Source of the DNA: an uncultured Fulvivirga sp. | GTDB taxonomy: Bacteria > Bacteroidota > Bacteroidia > Cytophagales > Cyclobacteriaceae | Assembly: GCA_947500555.1 (NCBI GenBank) | Contig: CANMSE010000003.1 | Coordinates: forward strand, 248,001-312,000 | Reading direction: 5' to 3' | DNA length: 64,000 nt | In this document: one piece after another, positions 44,916 through 54,111 of the stretch | Layout of the letters: each line of letters starts with the position of its first letter | Position numbering within the stretch: position 1 is the first letter of the stretch | Notes under the pieces: model-generated | What the model was told of the DNA's origin: nothing | Databases searched by the model: none | What the model saw: only the letters and a program-made list of their open reading frames with translations | Made by a program: the position numbers and the translations under genes

Positions 44916-45977
44916 TTATTTTTTTCTCATATATCCCAATTCTTGATATAATTCTGGTGATTGCTTTAGATACCTATCTTTCTTTGTTTCGAGCAACCAC
45001 TTTTCTGCTACCTCTGAATTATTGTAAATACTGGCATCCTTCCATCCTCCGATACCACTGAGATTCATCCTTGGCCAGTTTTCATTTATGAAAGCAATAG
45101 CCTTGATATTCTTGTTGTAGCAGAAAGTGAAAAAATTAACAAACCAGCTATTCCAAACTTTTGAATTATCTTTTTCAATTCCCCTTACTGGGTTAGCTTC
45201 GGCTATCATCACAGGCTTCTTCTTTTCCTTAGCAAAGTTTATAACATCATTAGTTTCTTTATGATTGAGTATATCATCATAGGGTTGAGAAAACACGGAA
45301 ATTGCTACCCAGTCCACATAATCATCACCAGGGTACCATTCGGATATTGCGTAGTTTTTATATGGAGTAGAGGCATACGAGTGCCATACAAAAGCTACAT
45401 TTTCAACACCTTCTTTTCGCATATTATCTACAATATGTCGGTATGCTTTTACATATTCCTTAGGCTCTAGTTCATTATGTGGCCCATCGAATTCGTATCC
45501 CAGTCTCAAGTAAATAGGTCTATCCGCCTTCTTTGCCCATCGAGCATATTTTTCTATCACGTCATCATACTTGCCTTCAAATGTTTTTTTGGCTACCCCC
45601 CACTTTCCCACCATCCACATGGCGCTATGTAAAACCATGTTGTCGAATTTCTTCACCAGAAAGTTGTGATCTTGTATATCCCCGGATGAGGTAGTCCAGG
45701 GGCCTTTAAAGCCAGAAAATTCTGTCACTCCCCAGTAAGCCGACCAACCAGCTGGATTGTTATTGTTGTTTGTAAAAGCTCGATATTCATTAATCTTATT
45801 CAATGTCTGCCCAACGATCAGCAGCGTCTTGTCTACCGGAGGAACATATTTCGTTTTCTCATAGGGATAGATATAGGCACTATCAACCGATGTTTTTATT
45901 TGAGTATAGGCAATTGTAGAGATTGAGCTTGTTGCTGCTATTGCTACTATAAACATTTGTTTGACGGTCAGCTTCAT
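44916..45977 (-). CDS. GH26-family glycosidase, exported
   Basis: The 353-residue protein has a signal peptide-like N-terminus. YLRLGYEFDGPHNE contains the expected acid/base E162, in the GH26 pattern with a following aspartate, and VMIAEANP the nucleophile E260. FVWHSYAS and YPGDDYVDWVAISVFSQ are further GH26 landmarks. GH26 enzymes act on beta-mannan, beta-1,3-xylan or mixed-linkage glucan, so the substrate cannot be fixed. The gene stands alone, away from the glucan cluster. Confidence 0.8.
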   Translation of the reverse strand: MKLTVKQMFIVAIAATSSISTIAYTQIKTSVDSAYIYPYEKTKYVPPVDKTLLIVGQTLNKINEYRAFTNNNNNPAGWSAYWGVTEFSGFKGPWTTSSGDIQDHNFLVKKFDNMVLHSAMWMVGKWGVAKKTFEGKYDDVIEKYARWAKKADRPIYLRLGYEFDGPHNELEPKEYVKAYRHIVDNMRKEGVENVAFVWHSYASTPYKNYAISEWYPGDDYVDWVAISVFSQPYDDILNHKETNDVINFAKEKKKPVMIAEANPVRGIEKDNSKVWNSWFVNFFTFCYNKNIKAIAFINENWPRMNLSGIGGWKDASIYNNSEVAEKWLLETKKDRYLKQSPELYQELGYMRKK

Positions 45978-46326
45978 TGCTAATTAATTTAATGGCTACG
46001 TGTATTCTAGAAAGTTAATTAAAATCAGAATTTTTAATTACCTCAATCTTCAAGATTATTAGATTCATTTACTTAATTCGTTATTTATCAATAATGTCAC
46101 ACTCATTTACCAATTTCTCCGGCTCGATAAAAATGGGAATAAGCGTCTTAATAGCGTCACAGAAACTAACTCCCTTTGATAAGAACGTTTAATACCAACA
46201 AAAAGCTGAATAATGACCTACTTAAGTAAGGTCACAACAAGTAATTATACTATTAAAACTACATTTAGGAAAAATAAATTTGTGCATTCGCATATAAAAA
46301 CTACTTTTAGGAAATAAATAATCAAA
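45978..46326. promoter_or_regulatory. Gap with PadR promoter, paired direct repeats and an imperfect palindrome
   Basis: This 349-bp gap separates the GH26 gene and the PadR gene. It contains a near-palindrome TGACCTACTTAAGTAAGGTC (about 46214-46233), a direct repeat AAAACTACATTTAGGAAA (from 46255) and AAAACTACTTTTAGGAAA (from 46297) at 42-bp spacing, and the -7 box TAAATTTG at 46275-46282. A partial resemblance to repeat A lies near 46122-46155. Confidence 0.5.
46275..46282 (+). promoter_or_regulatory. Bacteroidota -7 box (TAAATTTG) for the PadR-permease operon
   Basis: Exact match to TAnnTTTG, 44 nt before the PadR start codon. It lies between the two AAAACTAC-TTAGGAAA repeats, so a repressor bound to both could block transcription. 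PadR autorepression is common, but the repeats differ from the usual PadR palindrome. Confidence 0.5.
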
Positions 46327-46665
46327 ATGAAGAGATATCAACTTGGTGAGTTTGAAGAAATTGTGCTTTTAACTGTGGGAGTACTCCATGGAGATGCTTA
46401 TGGTGTGGCAATTAAAGAGGAAATAGAAAAGCGATTAAATCGCAAGGCTTCTGTAGGTGCTCTGCAGTCTGCACTCAGGCGTATGGAAGACAAAGGCTTT
46501 CTTACTTCTGAACTTGGAGAAACGACCAAAACTAGAGGTGGTAAACGGAAACGCTACTTTAAGATCACCGCATTTGGTAAGGAGGCATTGGACTATAACA
46601 TTCAAACTCGCCTGGACTTGTTAAGAGAAATACCTAATGTAGCATTCCAATTCAAGCCATGCTAA
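46327..46665 (+). CDS. PadR-family transcription regulator
   Basis: The 112-residue winged-helix protein has the PadR signature YQLGEFEEIVLLTVGVLHGDAYGVAIKEEIEKRLNRKASVGALQSALRRMEDKGFLTSE and RKRYFKITAFGKEAL. It lacks the long C-terminal helical domain, like most short PadR proteins next to ABC permeases. Its stop codon overlaps the start of the permease gene by 7 bp. It likely represses its own operon in response to an envelope or small-molecule signal. Confidence 0.92.
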   Translation: MKRYQLGEFEEIVLLTVGVLHGDAYGVAIKEEIEKRLNRKASVGALQSALRRMEDKGFLTSELGETTKTRGGKRKRYFKITAFGKEALDYNIQTRLDLLREIPNVAFQFKPC

Positions 46666-49244
46666 AAAGGTTCGGGACACGATTATTTAAGCTTTACTGT
46701 CATTCGGGTTATCAAGAAGATATTCTAGGTGACCTGGATGAATACTACCAACAAAATCTGGTCAAAAAAGGTAGTTCGTATGCTAATGCCAAATTCTTAG
46801 TGGACGTTTTACTTCTCTTCAGGCTCTCACTTCTTCGTGACAAATGGTTATATCAAAACTCAATAAACATAGCAATGATTCAGACAATTTTTAAAACAAG
46901 TTTTCGTGTCTTTTGGAAAGAACGCGGATACGCCCTACTCAATGTATTAGGACTCACAGTTGGTTTTACAGCTAGTGTCTTGCTCCTGCTCTATGTAGAA
47001 TCAGAGCAATCAGTGAATGGATTTCATAAAGACTTAGACCAAGTATATCAGGTCTTAGAACATCAAACCTTTTCAGAGACTACCATAACTACCGAGTCCA
47101 CTCCAGGACCACTCATTACCACTTTTAAAGAGGACTTTCCGGAAGTAGAAGCTGTTGCCGCTTATACCTGGCCATACGAACTTCTTTTCACTAAAGAAGA
47201 CCAAAGGCATAAAGGAAGTGGTCGATGGGCGAGTGAAGACTTCTTTAAGATCTTTAGTGTGGATTTTATTGAAGGAAATGCTGATAGTGCCTTGACTTCA
47301 CCCACACAGCTTTATTTATCTAAAAGCACCAAAGAACGCCTTTTTGGAGATGAACCTGCCCTATCGCAAACAGTTGACATTGACGGCTTTGGAAGCTTTC
47401 AGGTGGCTGGTGTTTTTGAAGATGTATCTAATGAAAGCACCATTGACTTCGATTTCATTACGCCTTATCAGGTTTGGACAGGATGGAATGAATGGGTGAA
47501 TTACTGGGATAATAATGGAATCAGAGGCATTGCAAAGTTACAACCGGGTGTTGATATCGATCAGTTCAATGCCAAAATTGAAGGCTATGTTCAAGAGAAA
47601 CTGGGCGAACAGGAAGCGACCGCTAGTATTTTTGTGCAACCCTTGAAGGATCGTTATCTATATAGTAATTATGAGAATGGACAATTAACGGGCGGTAGAA
47701 TCATCTATATTCGGTTGTTAACTGCAGTAGCGGTTTTTATCTTGTTAATCGCGTCTATCAACTTTATAAATTTGGCCACTGCCCGATCAACAAAAAGGGC
47801 AAAAGAGGTAGGCGTTAAAAAAGTAGTGGGCTCCGGGCGTGGACATTTGTTGTTACAATTCATGACCGAGTCTCTATTACTAGCAACTTTCTCAGCTCTG
47901 TTGGCTGGCATCTTTATTATGCTACTCATTGAACCTTTGAATGCTTTAGTAGGTAAGAGTATGGCCTTTTCATTGCTTGACTTTGATCAGTCTGTTAGAT
48001 TATTGCTTATAGGATTGAGTGTAGGTTTCGTTTCAGGCATTTATCCATCCATGGTACTCTCTAACTTCAAAACCATTAATGTGTTGAAGGGCAGCTTCAA
48101 ATCTTCCAGAGGATCCAATAGCTTGAGGAAAGGCCTGGTTGTTTTTCAATTTATGATTTCTACCACACTCATTATATCTACATTGATAGTTCAAAAACAA
48201 CTGGACTTTATGGAAAATAAGGATCTGGGATACACTAAAGAAAATGTGGTTTTGGTTCCATTAGAAGGCACACTGTGGAACAGAGATGTTCGGGCTCAAT
48301 TAAAATCAAGGCTATTGGCCAATCCGAACTTTACACATGTGGCCTATTCCAGTGAGTCGACTCTTATCAACTCAGGGACATCTTCCGCCAGCGGCTTTTC
48401 ATGGTCAGAGAAAGAAAATGAGCTAGAGGCTAACTTCAACCTCCTTTTTGCAGAATATGACTTTCTGGAAACCTATACCATCGAATTACTGAAAGGCAGG
48501 TCTTTCGACCCATTATTGGCTACAGATTCCATGCATGTGATCATTAACGAGCAAACGGCTAAACTCATGAACGTAGAGGATCCTTTGGATCATACTGTTA
48601 CATTGTGGGGTAGAACAGGACGGGTTATCGGCATTGTAAAGGATTTTAATTTCAGTTCGCTGCATTCTGGAATTGATCCCTTGGTTATTAGCTTAAGACC
48701 TGGAAATAGCCAGGTTCTCAACGCAAGGATAACTGGCGAGAACAATCAGGAAAGTTTGACACATCTGGATAAGGTGTTGAAAGAATTAAACCCGAATTAT
48801 CCCTTTGAATATAACTTTTTGGAAGACAGCTATGAAGCACAATACCAAAGTGAATTAGTGATTGGTACATTAGGTAATTACTTTTCGGGAATAGCTATTT
48901 TTATCTCTTTATTGGGATTATTTGGTTTGGCTAGTTTTGCTGCTGAACAGCGCATAAAAGAGATTGGTGTAAGAAAAGTATTAGGTGCAGGTGTGTTAAA
49001 TATAATTCTACAGATGGCCAAAGGTTTTCTTCTATTAGTAGGTATTGGCTTTCTGGTAGCGATACCCTTTAGTTACTTCTTTATGGATGACTGGCTGGGA
49101 GCTTTTACCTATCGCACGGAAGTAGGTGTTTCTGTCTTCCTGATCGCTGGCCTGGCCTCCCTCTTAATAACAATTGTAACTATTGGCTATCATGCCATCA
49201 AAGCTGCCAATACTAATCCCGTGAAAAGCTTGCGGTATGAATAG
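46659..49244 (+). CDS. MacB/FtsX-type ABC transporter permease with prefix domain
   Basis: The 861-residue protein begins with a short soluble permease prefix domain (LFKLYCHSGYQEDILGDLDEYYQQNLVKKG). Two FtsX/MacB units follow, each with a large periplasmic MacB_PCD domain and transmembrane segments. RSTKRAKEVGVKKVVGSGRGHLLLQFMTESLLL and EQRIKEIGVRKVLGAGVLNIILQMAKGFLLL are the two typical coupling-helix motifs. No ATPase gene is adjacent, so the partner must be elsewhere. The gene overlaps the PadR gene. The function may be export of peptides, lipids or signalling molecules, or mechanotransmission. Confidence 0.9.
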   Translation: MLKRFGTRLFKLYCHSGYQEDILGDLDEYYQQNLVKKGSSYANAKFLVDVLLLFRLSLLRDKWLYQNSINIAMIQTIFKTSFRVFWKERGYALLNVLGLTVGFTASVLLLLYVESEQSVNGFHKDLDQVYQVLEHQTFSETTITTESTPGPLITTFKEDFPEVEAVAAYTWPYELLFTKEDQRHKGSGRWASEDFFKIFSVDFIEGNADSALTSPTQLYLSKSTKERLFGDEPALSQTVDIDGFGSFQVAGVFEDVSNESTIDFDFITPYQVWTGWNEWVNYWDNNGIRGIAKLQPGVDIDQFNAKIEGYVQEKLGEQEATASIFVQPLKDRYLYSNYENGQLTGGRIIYIRLLTAVAVFILLIASINFINLATARSTKRAKEVGVKKVVGSGRGHLLLQFMTESLLLATFSALLAGIFIMLLIEPLNALVGKSMAFSLLDFDQSVRLLLIGLSVGFVSGIYPSMVLSNFKTINVLKGSFKSSRGSNSLRKGLVVFQFMISTTLIISTLIVQKQLDFMENKDLGYTKENVVLVPLEGTLWNRDVRAQLKSRLLANPNFTHVAYSSESTLINSGTSSASGFSWSEKENELEANFNLLFAEYDFLETYTIELLKGRSFDPLLATDSMHVIINEQTAKLMNVEDPLDHTVTLWGRTGRVIGIVKDFNFSSLHSGIDPLVISLRPGNSQVLNARITGENNQESLTHLDKVLKELNPNYPFEYNFLEDSYEAQYQSELVIGTLGNYFSGIAIFISLLGLFGLASFAAEQRIKEIGVRKVLGAGVLNIILQMAKGFLLLVGIGFLVAIPFSYFFMDDWLGAFTYRTEVGVSVFLIAGLASLLITIVTIGYHAIKAANTNPVKSLRYE

Positions 49245-49284
49245 TTAGTGTATCAAATATGATGAGAAGAGTTGAGGTTGCCCA

Positions 49285-50802
49285 TTAAGACACATAATTC
49301 AACCGGCCATACTTATCTACCTCAAACTGATAAATATCCCAACGTTTGGATTTTGAGCGTTCCCGTTCCAAACGTTGTGTAATGATCATTCGACTACCAT
49401 CAGTACGAACATTGATCATGCCGTAATTGGCCACAGAGCGCTGAATAATCTGTAGTTTATCATCTAACTTATCACTAGCTGTTTGTTTCTGTTCAGGAGT
49501 GGCATTGGGGTCGTTAATGATTTCCGAATATTTATTGATATCTTTCCGCAACTCACGCCTTACTTTATTGGGATGTTTTATGTGTTCATTGCCTGATCTC
49601 GCAAGTTCAGTTGAGAAAATGAATGGCCTTTCAGACCGACTAAACTTACCAATTAATCCAAGCGTATCCGGCCTCGGGTGTGAATGAGGTTCATTATCAC
49701 CACTGGATACCACTGTAACTAAGGTATTTGTTGCTTTAAGGAAAGCAGGCAAAATGTGTGCGCTTCCATGATGACATGCTTTCGCAACATCTACTCCGAA
49801 ATGTTTCTTCCCTTCATCTACTAATAGTTGCTCATCTTCAGGTGTTTTAGGATGAGGATTCAATCCGGTATAATGTTCTAAGAGGTACTCTTGTGAGGGT
49901 TCATTTAAATCTCCACCTAACAACATTTTAATAGAACCAATTTCTAATAGAATAACTACTGAATGCCCATTTTTTGTATAGCCCGTACTAGAGAATGTTG
50001 GTAAGGCCATTTTTCCATTTGCTAGTTTTTTTGGTACGGGTCCTAACAGTTTCATAGTAAAGGTCTTCCCATCTTCCGGAGCGTACCGATCTATGTACAA
50101 ACTCTCACTAAAGTTCTCACTTGCTAAAAGACCTTTTACATCTCCTACCCTTCCAGAAGTTATAGCATCATGAAGCATATTGGGATATAGACGTCTTCCT
50201 CTTTTAGTAGAACTTTCAGTAATTTTTTTGAGCTCATCAAGAGTTTGTACGAGTCCATTGAGGTGTTTCTTTCTTCCTACTTTCACTTCTGATCCTAATG
50301 TACTTTTACCAGCAGTGACCTGCTCTATAATGGAATTGTGATATATTTTGTCGACATATACATTATCATCTTCGAATAAGTGTTTAAAGCCATAGTAATG
50401 ATCTTTATCAGGATGACTAATAATGAATGATTCAAAATTGAAACGCCTGGCAAATCTACCAAAACGCCATCTGAGAAATCGGTACATATTATCTTGTTCA
50501 CCTGCATCAATGACTATTGCTCTATCTTCGGGAGTCTGAATATGGCAACCATCTCCTTGACCGATATCCAAAAAATTCACTTCAAGGATACGTTCAATCT
50601 GAAGTTGTTCTTTTCTTACCCAACCCGTTCTTCCTCTGGACCAAATCTGAACCCAATTTCCAGAAATCTGTTTCACGCTTACCCAATCTCCCCATAAGAG
50701 TTGATTTATAGCCGTTTTTCCTTTCTTGTCTGAAGGGGCTCCTTTCGTTTTGTAGTGAACGGCATAAGGATATCCAATAAACATTTGATCACCTACTTGC
50801 AT
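49285..50802 (-). CDS. ComEC-like MBL-fold hydrolase with N-terminal SH3 domain (unit D)
   Basis: The 505-residue protein has no signal peptide. Residues 1-70 resemble a bacterial SH3 domain (LLWGDWVSVKQISGNWVQIWSRGRTGWVRKEQLQ). The metallo-beta-lactamase fold follows: VNFLDIGQGDGCHI, VIDAG, then ISHPDKDHYYGF with H130, D134 and H135, and later ACHHGSAH and VVSSGDNEPHSHP. The pattern matches the ComEC/Rec2-like MBL group, which includes nucleases and phosphodiesterases. Palindrome copy D lies 53 bp upstream of the start, the same position as in the envelope units A-C, which is the reason to link this gene to them. It diverges from the AraC-type regulator. Confidence 0.8.
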   Translation of the reverse strand: MQVGDQMFIGYPYAVHYKTKGAPSDKKGKTAINQLLWGDWVSVKQISGNWVQIWSRGRTGWVRKEQLQIERILEVNFLDIGQGDGCHIQTPEDRAIVIDAGEQDNMYRFLRWRFGRFARRFNFESFIISHPDKDHYYGFKHLFEDDNVYVDKIYHNSIIEQVTAGKSTLGSEVKVGRKKHLNGLVQTLDELKKITESSTKRGRRLYPNMLHDAITSGRVGDVKGLLASENFSESLYIDRYAPEDGKTFTMKLLGPVPKKLANGKMALPTFSSTGYTKNGHSVVILLEIGSIKMLLGGDLNEPSQEYLLEHYTGLNPHPKTPEDEQLLVDEGKKHFGVDVAKACHHGSAHILPAFLKATNTLVTVVSSGDNEPHSHPRPDTLGLIGKFSRSERPFIFSTELARSGNEHIKHPNKVRRELRKDINKYSEIINDPNATPEQKQTASDKLDDKLQIIQRSVANYGMINVRTDGSRMIITQRLERERSKSKRWDIYQFEVDKYGRLNYVS

Positions 50803-50855
50803 AACATTTCAATAATGGTTTAGAATACAATTACGATGAAACTATTAATATTTCA

Positions 50856-50875
50856 AATACCCAACCTTGGGTATT
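50856..50875. promoter_or_regulatory. Shared palindrome copy D (AATACCCAACCTTGGGTATT)
   Basis: Identical to copies A-C but without the extended repeat. It sits midway between two divergent starts, 53 bp from the MBL gene and 52 bp from the AraC gene, so it could control either or both. Confidence 0.7.
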
Positions 50876-50927
50876 TTGACTACGTTTACACTTGTTTTCT
50901 AAAGTCTAGCAGAATGAGGTAAAAGGT

Positions 50928-51971
50928 ATGAGCGCAAATGACATTGTCTTAGTTATAATCAGTGGACTTGGAGTAATTCATGGTCTTTTTCTCGCCATTT
51001 TTCTTTGGTCTTATAAAAAAGGAAATGAGCTATCAAACCGACTGCTCAGTGCTCTTCTAATAATGCTTTCATTGAGAATTGGGAAGTCGGTATTTCTTGA
51101 ATTCACTGACCATATTGACATTAAATTAATCTTTACAGGGCTAAGTATAATTATGGTTATTGGCCCCTTATACTATTTATTTTCACAATCTGTTGTTAGA
51201 AAATCATTCCGCTTAAAGCGAGTTCAATTTGTACAATTTGTTCCAGCTGTTCTGGGTTTTGGTTTCGGCTTGTTCTTAAAAGAACATCATTGGGAAACAC
51301 TTCCTGAAATCATATTTATATGTGTTTTTCTAGGTTATTATCTTCATTTACTACTTTATCTTTTAGTAACATATCGCTTTGTTTTAAAGGAAAAGAAATC
51401 AGGAATTGGACAATCTTCTTTCGAATTTTTGAGATTACTCTTCTTTGGTTTGTTGGCAATTTGGGTAGTGTATGTCTTGAATCTTTTTGACGAGACGGTA
51501 CCTTACATTATAGGCCCAATATTATATTCACTGATAGCTTATGTAGTGAGTTTTGTTGTATTTCGGAAGGGCTATGTTCAACAGATTGATCAGGCAAAAT
51601 ATAAAACGACACCGGTTTCTGATGAGCAAAGTGAACACCTCTTCTTAAAGGTGAAAGACTTGATTATTAGTCAAGAACAATATAAAAATTCAGATCTTTC
51701 ACTTAAATCGTTAAGTAACTCTTTGCACGTAAGTCCGCAAATTCTATCATTGGTGATCAATAAAGAAAGTAAACAAAACTTCAATAGCTTCATTAATCAT
51801 TACAGGATTGAAGAGGCTAAAAGACTATTTACACTTGAGAAATATAATAACTACACTATATCAGCCATTGCTTTTGATGTAGGCTTTAATAGCATATCAA
51901 GTTTTAATACCACCTTTAAAAAATTGACTGGAGTAACACCTCTAACCTATCGCAACCAACTGTTAAAATGA
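50928..51971 (+). CDS. Membrane-bound AraC-family regulator
   Basis: The 347-residue protein has about seven transmembrane segments in its N-terminal 220 residues (IVLVIISGLGVIHGLFLAIFLWSY and others). A C-terminal AraC domain follows, with two helix-turn-helices (LSLKSLSNSLHVSPQILSLVIN and YTISAIAFDVGFNSISSFNTTFKKLTGVTPLTYR). This architecture is common in Bacteroidota and links an unknown membrane signal to transcription. It lies 84 bp upstream of the DJ-1/PfpI gene on the same strand. As the closest regulator to palindrome copy D, it is a candidate, though AraC proteins usually bind direct repeats, not palindromes. Confidence 0.88.
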   Translation: MSANDIVLVIISGLGVIHGLFLAIFLWSYKKGNELSNRLLSALLIMLSLRIGKSVFLEFTDHIDIKLIFTGLSIIMVIGPLYYLFSQSVVRKSFRLKRVQFVQFVPAVLGFGFGLFLKEHHWETLPEIIFICVFLGYYLHLLLYLLVTYRFVLKEKKSGIGQSSFEFLRLLFFGLLAIWVVYVLNLFDETVPYIIGPILYSLIAYVVSFVVFRKGYVQQIDQAKYKTTPVSDEQSEHLFLKVKDLIISQEQYKNSDLSLKSLSNSLHVSPQILSLVINKESKQNFNSFINHYRIEEAKRLFTLEKYNNYTISAIAFDVGFNSISSFNTTFKKLTGVTPLTYRNQLLK

Positions 51972-51980
51972 TCTTTTAGT

Positions 51981-52004
51981 CTTTCGAAATGATCATTTTG
52001 AAAG
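51981..52004. promoter_or_regulatory. 24-bp near-palindrome between AraC and DJ-1/PfpI genes
   Basis: CTTTC and GAAAG arms flank AAATGATCATTT-like inner arms; 22 of 24 bases are symmetric around TGATCA. It begins 10 bp after the AraC gene stop codon and ends 51 bp before the next start. It could be a terminator with a weak tail or an operator of the DJ-1/PfpI gene. Confidence 0.45.
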
Positions 52005-52055
52005 ATAGTTTCTTGGAATGACATCACTTTTGCATCAAACTAAAAAGTAACAACT

Positions 52056-53150
52056 ATGTCACGAACAAGAAAAATCATTAAATGGTCATTAATTTCAATC
52101 GGAAGTATTATCATAAGCGTGGTATTATTTGGAGTTTGGTTTATCAATCTGTTACCTGAACCTACCGTATCACGAGATCAACTCAAGAATACTCTTCCTT
52201 CAGAATTACCCTACTTGACCAATGACTCGGTACCCTCCAGAGGTAAAATTTTGGCAATTGTAACAAGTACAGCTATAATGGGATCTACAGATAAATCTAC
52301 AGGTTATGAGCTGACGGAGTTATCCAGAGCTTACTATGTATTTAAAGCAAATGGTTTTGAGGTTGATATAGCGAGCCCTCTTGGAGGTACACCTCCTGTA
52401 GTAATAGATAAAGGCGATATGAAGGAATTCGATTATGCCTTTTTGAATGACTCGGATGCACAATACAAATCAACTCATACTATTCCAGTCAAAGATATAG
52501 AAGCTGCAAACTATGAGGCAGTGTACTTTGTAGGTGGTAAAGGTGCTATGTTTGACTTTCCTGAGAACAAACATATTCAAGGCATAGTACAACAGCTTTT
52601 TGAATCGAATAAAGTAATTGGAGCTGTCTGTCATGGTCCTGCAGCGTTGGTCAATGTCAAACTTAGCAGCGGTCAGCCGTTAATAGCGAATAAGCAAGTG
52701 AGCAGTTTTACCAACAAAGAGGAATTGTTGTTAATACCGGATGCTAAAAATATATTCCCATTTCTTTTGGAAGATAAACTAACTACAGCAGGCGCTAAAT
52801 TTAGTGAAGGGGCCATTTATCTAAATAACGTTAGTGTCGATGGCAATTTAGTAACAGGACAAAACCCATGGTCAACCTGGACTGTGGCAGAGTCGATAAT
52901 CACTCAGCTAGGCTATACTCCAAAATCTCGCTTAATCACTGCAGAAGAGAACAGCGCAGTGATATTAGATGATTACAATAAAGCAGGTTATGAAACCGCT
53001 AAAAGAAGGATTGAAGCCTTTTCAAATAGTAATAGGCTTATTGATTATGAGATGCTGGCTGTTCACAGCTTATTGGCCGCTTATCGACTGGAACTAAGTA
53101 AATTCTTTCAATTAATACAGTTATTGCGATACAGCAAAACATTTCTATGA
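52056..53150 (+). CDS. Membrane-anchored DJ-1/PfpI-family protein
   Basis: The 364-residue protein has one N-terminal transmembrane helix (WSLISIGSIIISVVLFGVWFI), then a DJ-1/PfpI domain. The nucleophile elbow is GAVCHGPAAL with C192 and H193; E85 in TGYELTEL is the conserved partner. This is the Hsp31-type class of the superfamily, known for glyoxalase III or deglycase-like activity. A C-terminal helical extension of about 60 residues follows. The AraC-type gene lies just upstream, suggesting a regulated pair. Confidence 0.82.
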   Translation: MSRTRKIIKWSLISIGSIIISVVLFGVWFINLLPEPTVSRDQLKNTLPSELPYLTNDSVPSRGKILAIVTSTAIMGSTDKSTGYELTELSRAYYVFKANGFEVDIASPLGGTPPVVIDKGDMKEFDYAFLNDSDAQYKSTHTIPVKDIEAANYEAVYFVGGKGAMFDFPENKHIQGIVQQLFESNKVIGAVCHGPAALVNVKLSSGQPLIANKQVSSFTNKEELLLIPDAKNIFPFLLEDKLTTAGAKFSEGAIYLNNVSVDGNLVTGQNPWSTWTVAESIITQLGYTPKSRLITAEENSAVILDDYNKAGYETAKRRIEAFSNSNRLIDYEMLAVHSLLAAYRLELSKFFQLIQLLRYSKTFL

Positions 53151-53248
53151 ATAAAACCACGGGCAAGTGAGTTGTCACGGATATATTCCGTTAAGAGATA
53201 TGATATTTCAATACCTTTGAACAATCAACAAACATTTTCACTTATATC

Positions 53249-53584
53249 ATGAATGACAGCTCATCTTGCCCTAATTGCAATTCCCCTTATGGCTACCCTT
53301 CTGATGGATTAATGATGTGTCCTGAATGTGGTCATGAATGGAATCCTGAAGAAGTTGATGAAGACGAGCAAACAGTAGTTAAGGATGCCAATGGCAGTAC
53401 GCTACAGGATGGAGATTCCGTAGTTATTGCTAAAGATTTACCTGTTAAGGGAGCTCCTAAACCCATAAAGGCAGGTACTAAGGTGAAAAATATTCGTTTA
53501 GTCGATGGTGATCACAATATCGATTGCAAAATTGACGGGTTTGGTTCTATGGCGCTAAAGTCAGAGTTTGTGAAAAAAGCTTGA
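53249..53584 (+). CDS. PhnA/YjdM-family zinc-ribbon protein
   Basis: The 111-residue protein has an N-terminal zinc ribbon ([25 protein letters not shown]) and the C-terminal PhnA SH3-like domain ([25 protein letters not shown] ... [20 protein letters not shown]). The length and motif order match the YjdM/PhnA family. The historic link to phosphonate metabolism is weak and the biochemical role is unknown. Small, cytoplasmic and monocistronic. Confidence 0.92.
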   Translation: MNDSSSCPNCNSPYGYPSDGLMMCPECGHEWNPEEVDEDEQTVVKDANGSTLQDGDSVVIAKDLPVKGAPKPIKAGTKVKNIRLVDGDHNIDCKIDGFGSMALKSEFVKKA

Positions 53585-53602
53585 AGCACCTCCAAAAAAA
53601 AA

Positions 53603-53908
53603 TTAAATCAGATCAAACGCCAAGGCATACTCAAATAGTTTCGTAAAAGAGTGTACTCCAAGCTTTCTATTTATATTTTTTCGATGTTGTTCTACAGTTT
53701 GTCTGCTGATATTTAAAACACTCGCTACTTCAGGATTACTTAAACCAGTGACCAGAAGCCGTAAGATTTGCCTTTCCCGATTAGTTAGTGAATTGAATTG
53801 AACTTGATTTTCAGCTTTAAAAAGCTCCTGACGCTGAATTCGTTTTAGTTTGTGCCGGAAGGATAAATATCCATCACTTCCGTTAGCCACAGCATTGGTT
53901 ATGTACAT
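53603..53908 (-). CDS. LuxR-type helix-turn-helix regulator (101 residues)
   Basis: The product has a GerE/LuxR DNA-binding domain at about residues 40-101 (LTNRERQILRLLVTGLSNPEVASVLNISRQTVEQHRKNINRKLGVHSFTKLFEYAL). It lacks a receiver domain; only a short basic N-terminus precedes it. It may be a stand-alone regulator or a remnant of a longer response regulator. It converges on the PhnA-like gene with 18 bp between them. Confidence 0.8.
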   Translation of the reverse strand: MYITNAVANGSDGYLSFRHKLKRIQRQELFKAENQVQFNSLTNRERQILRLLVTGLSNPEVASVLNISRQTVEQHRKNINRKLGVHSFTKLFEYALAFDLI

Positions 53909-54111
53909 GATTAAGCCACTATTAAATTAGACTCTATCAATTTATGCAAATAAGAAAAGTGTTTTTAATCTGAAAAAATGATTTTTATAATTCTCTATTG
54001 ATAATCAGTTAGTTAGGTCCGACCAATGACAAGCATTTGGTGAATTTTACCTATCAAATTAGTTAAAAACACCTAATCTAATCAATTTAAACTGAGTCTT
54101 AAGCATGTTAA

